Source of the DNA: Cheilinus undulatus
Taxonomy: Eukaryota; Chordata; Actinopteri; Labriformes; Labridae
Direction of reading: 5' to 3'
Assembly: GCF_018320785.1 (NCBI RefSeq)
Contig: NC_054875.1
Coordinates: forward strand, 4,767,632 to 4,831,631
Length of the DNA: 64,000 nucleotides
A model generated the notes under the pieces. The model saw only the letters and a program-made list of their open reading frames with translations. It did not search any database and was not told the origin of the DNA. Positions within the stretch are counted from its first letter, which is position 1. Each line of letters starts with the position of its first letter. Shown one piece after another: positions 57,579 to 64,000 of this stretch. A program made the translations under genes and the position numbers.

Positions 57579-58944
57579 TAACCCCTACCCTGTCTTCTTC
57601 AACAGTACATTAACTTCACAGAGACGTCAATAAGTAACATGTAGTTCTTTCCCCCCTCTCATTTTCCAAATGACGGAAATTCGTTGTGGTGACGGAGAAC
57701 TTTAATCCATGTTGGAGTATAATAGGCATTGTTGCTTAAACTGGAACATACACACACAGAGTGTGTTCTTAAGCTCAAAAAAAGTTTACACTAAAGAGCA
57801 GAAAGTTTTCATTTGACACTGATCCAGTGGAAGAGACAACAAGCACTTAAACACAGATGCAGAACTAATGAATAATTTTTTGATGCCTTTGTTTGCTTTT
57901 AAAAGGTCAAATAGAGGAATCACAATTTATCAGTCTGTTTTACTTTCCATAAAAAGATTACAACTCATCAGTGTATGTTTGACCTTCCAAAAAATCCTCC
58001 CCAAAGTTTAAAAATCAAGCCATGTGAAGAAGCATCCCCCCAGTTCAAAAGTGAATTTCAGGTCCTGACATTGACATCAACATTGACATTGCCTTGGGAA
58101 TTTTATTTGCTACTCTGTCATGTTTTTTGAAGGAAAGTGAAGGTGCACCAGAGAGTTTGTCATCTATTTTTCACACAGACACCACTCAAACTTCCCATCA
58201 TACATGTGACATCATTTGAAGACACTCATCAACAGCTCTCTTTCCTCTCTGAAGTCTCCGCCATGAAATCATACTGCCATCTTGTGGTCATATTCATAGC
58301 CTTTCCATCACTTTGGTAAAGGTTCATCTTTGTCTCATCAGTCCATAAAATTCTGTCTCATAATTTTTGGCCTTTTTTCCCTACTGACCTCATTTTATTT
58401 CCTTCCCCTTTGGCTGTTTTAAATCATTGTAGCCCTCCCCACTTTGATGCTTTTATATCTTTTATTGCTTCTCTTTTGTATGTCTTTGCTACATTTATTT
58501 AAAACATATAAAGATATAATATTAAGGGACTGTAAACCAAGTATTTTAACATAGCACACACCTCTGGCTCTAACGGGCGACACAGAGACACACACAGCTA
58601 AAGCGCACACAGAAACAGCGCTGGCGCTGACCCTCCACAGCCAGAGAGGAGATTTAATGCAGGAGGAAAAAGTTCAGGTATTCTGAAACTTTGCCCTCAA
58701 CAGATTGAAGCCTGAAGTCTGAACTACCAACATGTTACCATGCACTACAGAGTAGGTGTGTGCGTGAGCATTGCGTTTGTGTGTGTCATGACAAAAGACG
58801 AGAATGAGAGGAGAGCAGCCATTGCTGCTGCATTAAAGACGCACGAACAGTCAAAGGAAAAAAGACAATAGGAGAAAAGAGTGACAGCGGGACAGAAGAT
58901 CATGATGGAAAAATTAAAAACAGAATATTGTGCATGAATCCCAA
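57579..58944. other. No gene; Tc1 scrap
   Basis: At 58325-58350 the minus strand could encode WTDETKM-like residues, a possible scrap of Tc1 transposase. Nothing else is recognised. Confidence 0.35.
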
Positions 58945-59067
58945 ACTACGAGTCCGAGTCAAGTCTTGGGTCTTTTGCGCACAAGTCCAAGTCAAATCTC
59001 AAGTCACTAATGTGTGTGACTTAAGTGCGATTTGAGTCCAAGTCGCAGACTCGAGTCCCCATCTCTG
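58945..59067. mobile_element. hAT-like right-end remnant
   Basis: The inverted right end reads CAGAGATGGGGACTCGAGTC and the inner bases repeat GACTTG/CAAGTC phrases typical of a known vertebrate hAT end. No matching left end was found. It stops 5 bases before promoter homology with the first keratin starts. Confidence 0.55.
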
Positions 59068-59071
59068 ATAC

Positions 59072-59490
59072 AGTTCTCCACCTCACCCTCATAATCCTCC
59101 GACAAAAGCACCTCTGAGAAACTCTCCAGCTAGTCAAATTAAAACTCCTGTGCCAACATGTCTTTCCTCCCCTCCTAACCCACAGCTGTGATGCCATTCC
59201 TCTGTGAGCACCTGGGTGTGTCAGGGTGGCACTGTTACTTGTCTAACAGGCTGACCCAATCCAAGCCTTTCTAGCTGTCTGCAAGTGAACCTTCCAGGAT
59301 CCAGGTAACAAGAGGAGGTGCAGAGAGGTGGGGCTTTCTGGGACCACCCACACAACTGGAGGCAGATAAAAGTCCATCACAGAGAGCAAGAGGACACTTA
59401 GAGGGACTTGACTCTCCTCTAGGTGCGCCCTGCCAAACCTCTCTCTCTCTCTCTTTCCTTTTGTTTGAGAGTTCTTCCTAATCAGAGAAA
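59072..59490 (+). promoter_or_regulatory. Keratin gene 2 promoter and 5' UTR
   Basis: ATAAAAG is at 59366-59372, 125 bases before the ATG, almost the same spacing as in gene 1. The two conserved blocks lie at 59185-59219 and 59290-59336. A CT-rich run (59438-59457) in the UTR is longer than in gene 1. Confidence 0.65.
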
Positions 59491-62400
59491 ATGAGTACTT
59501 CAGTCAGAAAATCCGTCACCGTCTCTTCAAGGCGCAGTGTTGGGGGTAGTAATTTTGGTGGGAATCGTAATTTCACTAGTATGAGCGTCGGTGGGAATAC
59601 TCCAAGGTTTACCGCAAGATCGGTATCTGGAATCGGTGGTGGTAGAATGTCAGTGACCGGTGGTGTGTTTAAATCAGGCGTTGGATATGGTGGTGGTGGT
59701 GGTGGTGGCGGCGGCGGCTACAGTTTCAGCAAATACAGTGGTAGTGTTAGTGGTGGTGGTGGCGGTGGTGGTGGTGGTTACGGTGTCGGTTATGGTAGTT
59801 TTGGTGCTGGTTTCAGTGGCGGTGCTGGTTTCGGTGGTAGTGGTTTCGGTGGTCTTGGTGGTGGCGGATTTCCGCTGCCGGCAATCACACAAGTCCAAGT
59901 CAACCAAAACCTGCTGGCCCCTGTTAACATCGACATTGACCCCAACATCCAGACCATCCGAACCCAGGAGAAGGAGCAGATCAAGAACCTCAACAACCGC
60001 TTTGCCGGCTTCATTGACAAGGTGAGTTTCATTTTCTCATGCATAAAGAAAAAGCCTCTGTTAAAAATGTTTAATGTTTGAATTTTCCGTGCCATGTAAT
60101 AACAACAGGTGATGATAGATTTAATGTAGGATTCACTACACTGATGAGCTAAAGTTCACCGTTTTTTTGTAAGCATGAATAACTGCAGGAACCTGCCTCC
60201 CCAGCGTTCATTAAATATTACACAGCAACTGATCTGCAAACAAATAATGTAAATGCTCACAGCCTTGTTTACTATGACTTTAAGCACAAATGCATCACTA
60301 TTTTGACAAAAGTGAACAGGATTAAGTAATTTGTTCATTTGCTCAAGCAGTGTGTTGAACTCTGATCTCAAACCAAAATCCAGCAGCAGCAAACTCTTAA
60401 ACTGAAACCTGACCTATTAACTTCTTGTTCACCATAACTGAAACTTTGCCAGCTGTCTCAGTGTTAAGAGAGGTAGGAAACAAGAGTGGTTGGATCCACT
60501 AGCATACAGTATGAGGGGGGAAGGGGTCAGGTTATCTTCAATCTCTATGGCAGTAGGAATGTATAAGCTCTTAGCTTAACTGCAAGGAAGATCATAAGAA
60601 ACATCAATTAATACCTTGCAAAACTTGCATTACTTTAAAGTGATATTTCATGAGTTTTGAAGTTAGGTCATATGAGGTGCTTGGCTATAGAAGTGGCATT
60701 AGCCTCCAGTGGTTATCACAAGCTCAGAGATCCCTGCTGCATAATGGCTGGGGATGGGAACATTTTATCCACATAGTTGAAGGAGTTTTACGTAAAAATT
60801 GGCCAAGAAAATATGTGGCTTGCCTGTATGCTGTCGAAAATGTACAAAGTACTTTATCCCCCCACCCCCCAAAAAAACCTGTGTCAGGCACTAACTTATG
60901 ATGCAGCTTTAGGCATGTTGTCTCCTTCCGCCACACACTGTTATCTTCTGATCAGCAGTGTGAGTCTGTGGGATTCTACAGTAAAAATAACACCATACCT
61001 GGCTAAAACAAAGATCATAGGAGCCAATCCAACCCCAGTGATGAGGATGTGCCGTTTTAGCTTGGTGTGGTGTTATTACCGTACAGGTGTACAGGCCAGC
61101 CAACATATTTTCTTGGCCTATTTTTATGTAAAACTCACTAAACTACGCGAATAAAACGTTCATCTACTGGCATTATGTCGCCACAGATCTCTCTGAGCTT
61201 GTAATAACCACAGGAGTAACTTTCACAGCAGTCACTAGAGGTGAATGCCACTACTATAGCCAAGAACCTTATATGACCCAACTTCACAAATCCTGAAATA
61301 AACCTTTAAGAAAAGGTTTGAGCTTTTGGTTTCCTGTGTGCCACAAATGATTAGGGATGAAGGAAAATGTGAGGGGTGTTTTTGACCGAGCAACTCAGAA
61401 AAGACAGGCAAGGGAGTTTCTTTCAGGCAGATAAAAGACAATCAACCACACCTTATGAGAGAAAATGCTCAGTTAAGATTTTCTAGTGTGCACATGCTAT
61501 GCCTTATTTGTCAGGATGATGTTCCTTTAGACTTCTCACAATAAAACCATTACAAACTGAAAATACACAATGAAGATTTTGCATTATTACAAGAGGGAAA
61601 AAATTTAACTGTCTGCATTTAACATCTGAATTTAATTTTTGTCTCTAAAGCATCAGGATTCAAGTGATGCGACAATTATGCCTGGTCGGTAGTATTAATT
61701 ACAGAGGGCTGTGGCGGACAAGTTCGCTCAGTGAAAGTATGCATCCTTGGCGTGAGGGAGCGTTAATGTCAGCAGTTTGCAGGGAGGGTTGAGGCTAAGG
61801 TGTGGCATAAATACCTCACCTTGCCTTACCTGCCCTGAGGGATATTTTCATACAATAGCTGCCAAAATTGCTCTCTGTGTGGGAAAGCCACACAAAGGTG
61901 TGGCAAGAACAATCACATGAGTGAAGTAAAACAAAGAAGACAAACATCTTAAACTGAGCATGAGGAATCATCAAGGAAAGTGTAAGAAAATATAAAGATA
62001 TAGGTTAATGTAGTATTATGGCTAAAATCATTTGACTGCAATCAGAAATGGTTATAGTGTCATCATCTGATACCTGAACTTTCATTTTGTAGCCTATATT
62101 GTGGCCCGTCCATTTAAGGTGATAGGTGGCTTTAGAAATAACTTGATGCCTTTAAGTATAACCTGATCAATCGTTACACTTACTCTAAATGTTCATATTT
62201 TGAAAGAAAGCTTTTTCTAATTGACCTCCACATTATAGGACGTCTTTTATCAACCACTGCAGGTCACCGCCAGATACATGTCATCTTAAGACACTTCCAT
62301 GTTCATTTCTTGATTGAGTGGCAAGAGACATTTCAAGACTTTTAAATGCTAATCTTTGACTTCCCTATGTAACTAGATATAAACTTGCGTGTACCATGTT

Positions 62401-63893
62401 CATGTTTTAGGTGCGCTTCCTGGAGCAGCAGAACAAAATGCTGGAAACCAAGTGGAGCCTGCTGCAGGATCAGACCACCACCCGCTCCAACATCGATGGC
62501 ATGTTTGAGGCTTACATCGCCAACCTCCGCAGACAGCTCGACGGGCTCGGCAATGAGAAGGTGAAGCTTGAGGCAGAGCTGAGGAACATGCAGGGATTGG
62601 TAGAGGACTTCAAGAACAAGTGAGTTGATACCAAAATGACCTTCATTCATCTATGCACAAAGCTTTTCTCATCAGCTAACTAAGTCCATGTTTGTGTCAG
62701 ATATGAGGATGAAATCAACAAACGTGCTGCTGTGGAGAATGAGTTTGTGCTTCTTAAGAAGGTGAGAGTAAATCTGCAGTGACAGGTGTTAAAACTACAA
62801 GGTTAACTGATATAATACTTTACATTTGGGCCGTCACCAATGCAATCTGAATCTCTGCTGGCAGGATGTTGACGGCGCCTACATGAACAAGGTTGAGCTG
62901 GAAGCCAAGGTTGACGCCCTTCAGGATGAGATCAACTTCCTCAGAGCTGTCTATGAAGCAGTACGAAAAATTCAAATTCTTTTACTCAATATTTTGTTTA
63001 TATACTCCATTTTGTTCAAAAGAAGAGAAAGATAACTGGCTCTGATGGTATGAATAAAGGGAAAAAGTACGCTTTCCTTTAAAAGCTCACTTTGAAAAGT
63101 GATAAATCTCTTGTGTAGGAACTGCGTGAGCTCCAAGGACAGATCAAGGACACTACAGTCATTGTTGAGATGAACAACAGCCGTAACCTGGACATGGACC
63201 AAATTGTGGCTGAAGTCAAGGCTCAGTACGATGAAATCGCCCAACGCAACCGTGCTGATGCTGAGTGTTGGTACGAGCAAAAGGTAGGAAGTGAGAGACA
63301 TTAGTCTCACCCATTTCTAAACATAAAATACAATACCTGCCCTGTCAGTGAACATTTGAATCTTTAACAACTGTTATTCCAAACCTTTTTACTTTAGTTC
63401 CAGGAGATGCAGGCTTCTGCAGGCCAGGCTGGAGATGATCTTCGCAACACCAAGACTGAGATCGCTGAGCTGAACCGTATGATCAGCCGCATCCAGAACG
63501 AGATCGAGGCAGTCAAGGGACAGGTGGGCCCTGATTAACAGCTTACATAAAGATCACTTCTATACAGCTCTGGACCTATGAGCTATTTAGAAAAAAATCC
63601 AAACATAATAAATCCCTCTAAAAGCATAGAGATACCATATCTGAAGCTTCTCCATATTATCCAATTTTTCAGCGTGTCAATCTGGAGGCCCAGATTGCCG
63701 AGGCTGAGGAGCGTGGAGAGCTGGCAGTCAAGGACGCTAAGCTACGCATCAAGGAACTGGAGGAGGCCCTGCAGAGAGCCAAACAGGACATGGCCCGCCA
63801 GGTCCGCGAGTACCAGGAGCTCATGAACGTCAAGCTGGCTCTGGATATTGAGATCGCCACCTACAGGAAACTGCTGGAGGGAGAGGAGGACAG
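59491..63893 (+). CDS. Type II keratin paralog (exons 1-7, cut by window edge)
   Basis: This tandem copy encodes another type II keratin with the same filament role. Exons: 59491-60021, 62411-62619, 62701-62761, 62865-62960, 63119-63283, 63398-63523, 63673-63893, all with GT-AG introns and the same sizes as gene 1 from exon 2 on. That gives 469 codons plus two bases; exon 8 should start about 12 bases past the window. The head is 9 residues longer than in gene 1 and differs strongly (GGG and GGY runs), but the H1 block [14 protein letters not shown] and the start of the rod [11 protein letters not shown] are kept. The rod end reads [15 protein letters not shown], with the usual Arg. Intron 1 carries a 0.67-kb MITE absent from gene 1. 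No disabling change is seen, so it is probably functional. Confidence 0.93.
60639..61305. mobile_element. TTAA-flanked MITE in keratin 2 intron 1
   Basis: TTAA lies at 60635-60638 and 61306-61309. Ends begin AGTGATATTTCATGAG and, inverted, AGGTTTATTTCAGGAT, then share GGTCATAT and TTGGCTATAG. Inner parts (60780-60830 and 61090-61140) are also inverted copies of each other. The aligned site in keratin 1 intron 1 (TTTTAAGTAAAGG near 44003) has no insert. TTAA targets suggest piggyBac-type mobilisation. A 125-codon frame inside has no known domain. Confidence 0.8.
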
Positions 63894-64000
63894 GTACTGA
63901 AAAAAATCTAAAACATTTTAGGCTAACGAGAAATTAAATCATCGGATGCCTGACTTTGAGAAGGAAGCAACTTCAACAGCTGTGAGTGCTGATTTGTGTA

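Noticed and set aside
60777..61154. 125-codon frame in keratin 2 intron 1
   Set aside because: It lies within a foldback MITE and spans both inverted halves; no known domain.
1..64000. tRNA, rRNA or snRNA genes
   Set aside because: No segment with a recognisable cloverleaf, A/B boxes in the right spacing with a T-run terminator, or conserved rRNA/snRNA sequence was noticed by eye; a covariance-model scan was not possible.

Overview
This window is nuclear DNA of a bony fish, most likely a ray-finned teleost. The evidence is two multi-exon type II keratin genes of fish type, vertebrate GT-AG introns, and a dense load of Tc1-like, hAT-like and Harbinger-like DNA transposons with LINE fragments. 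The exact species cannot be read from the sequence.

Positions 1 to about 42,440 hold no protein-coding gene that I can support. They are a gene-poor stretch of nested and decayed transposons: a Tc1 remnant split by a TA-flanked MITE (1.2-3.0 kb), back-to-back hAT elements (3.2-4.4 kb), a LINE reverse-transcriptase scrap next to a long hairpin with a hammerhead-like core (6.2-6.7 kb), a hAT element (8.9-9.7 kb), a 0.9-kb polypurine tract (14.3-15.2 kb), Tc1 elements at 16.5, 22.5, 26.9, 33.0, 34.3 and 37.8 kb, and a Harbinger-like MITE (20.9 kb) with a partial second copy (39.6 kb). All transposase genes here are broken by stops, frameshifts or deletions.

Positions 42.4-47.8 kb hold a complete nine-exon type II keratin gene on the plus strand (551 residues). 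It has a Gly/Ser-rich head, an intact alpha-helical rod and a Gly-rich tail. Positions 59.1-64.0 kb hold a tandem paralog in the same orientation, exons 1-7 inside the window; it runs off the right edge about 11 bases before the expected exon 8. The duplication includes about 400 bp of promoter. Exons 2-7 and their short introns are about 97% identical by hand count while the head-coding exon 1 has diverged. Type II keratins pair with type I keratins to make cytoplasmic intermediate filaments in epithelia; no type I partner is in the window.

The 11 kb between the keratins (47.8-59.1 kb) is again repeats: a repeat family in three partial copies, a 5'-truncated LINE on the minus strand (53.3-54.7 kb), two hAT elements (52.3 and 56.1 kb) and a hAT end that stops where promoter homology begins (59,067). 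A TTAA-flanked MITE sits in intron 1 of the second keratin only.

I see no operon-like or novel multi-gene system. The most interesting items are the mosaic keratin duplication, the hammerhead-like hairpin, and well-resolved nested transposon insertions with readable target-site duplications.
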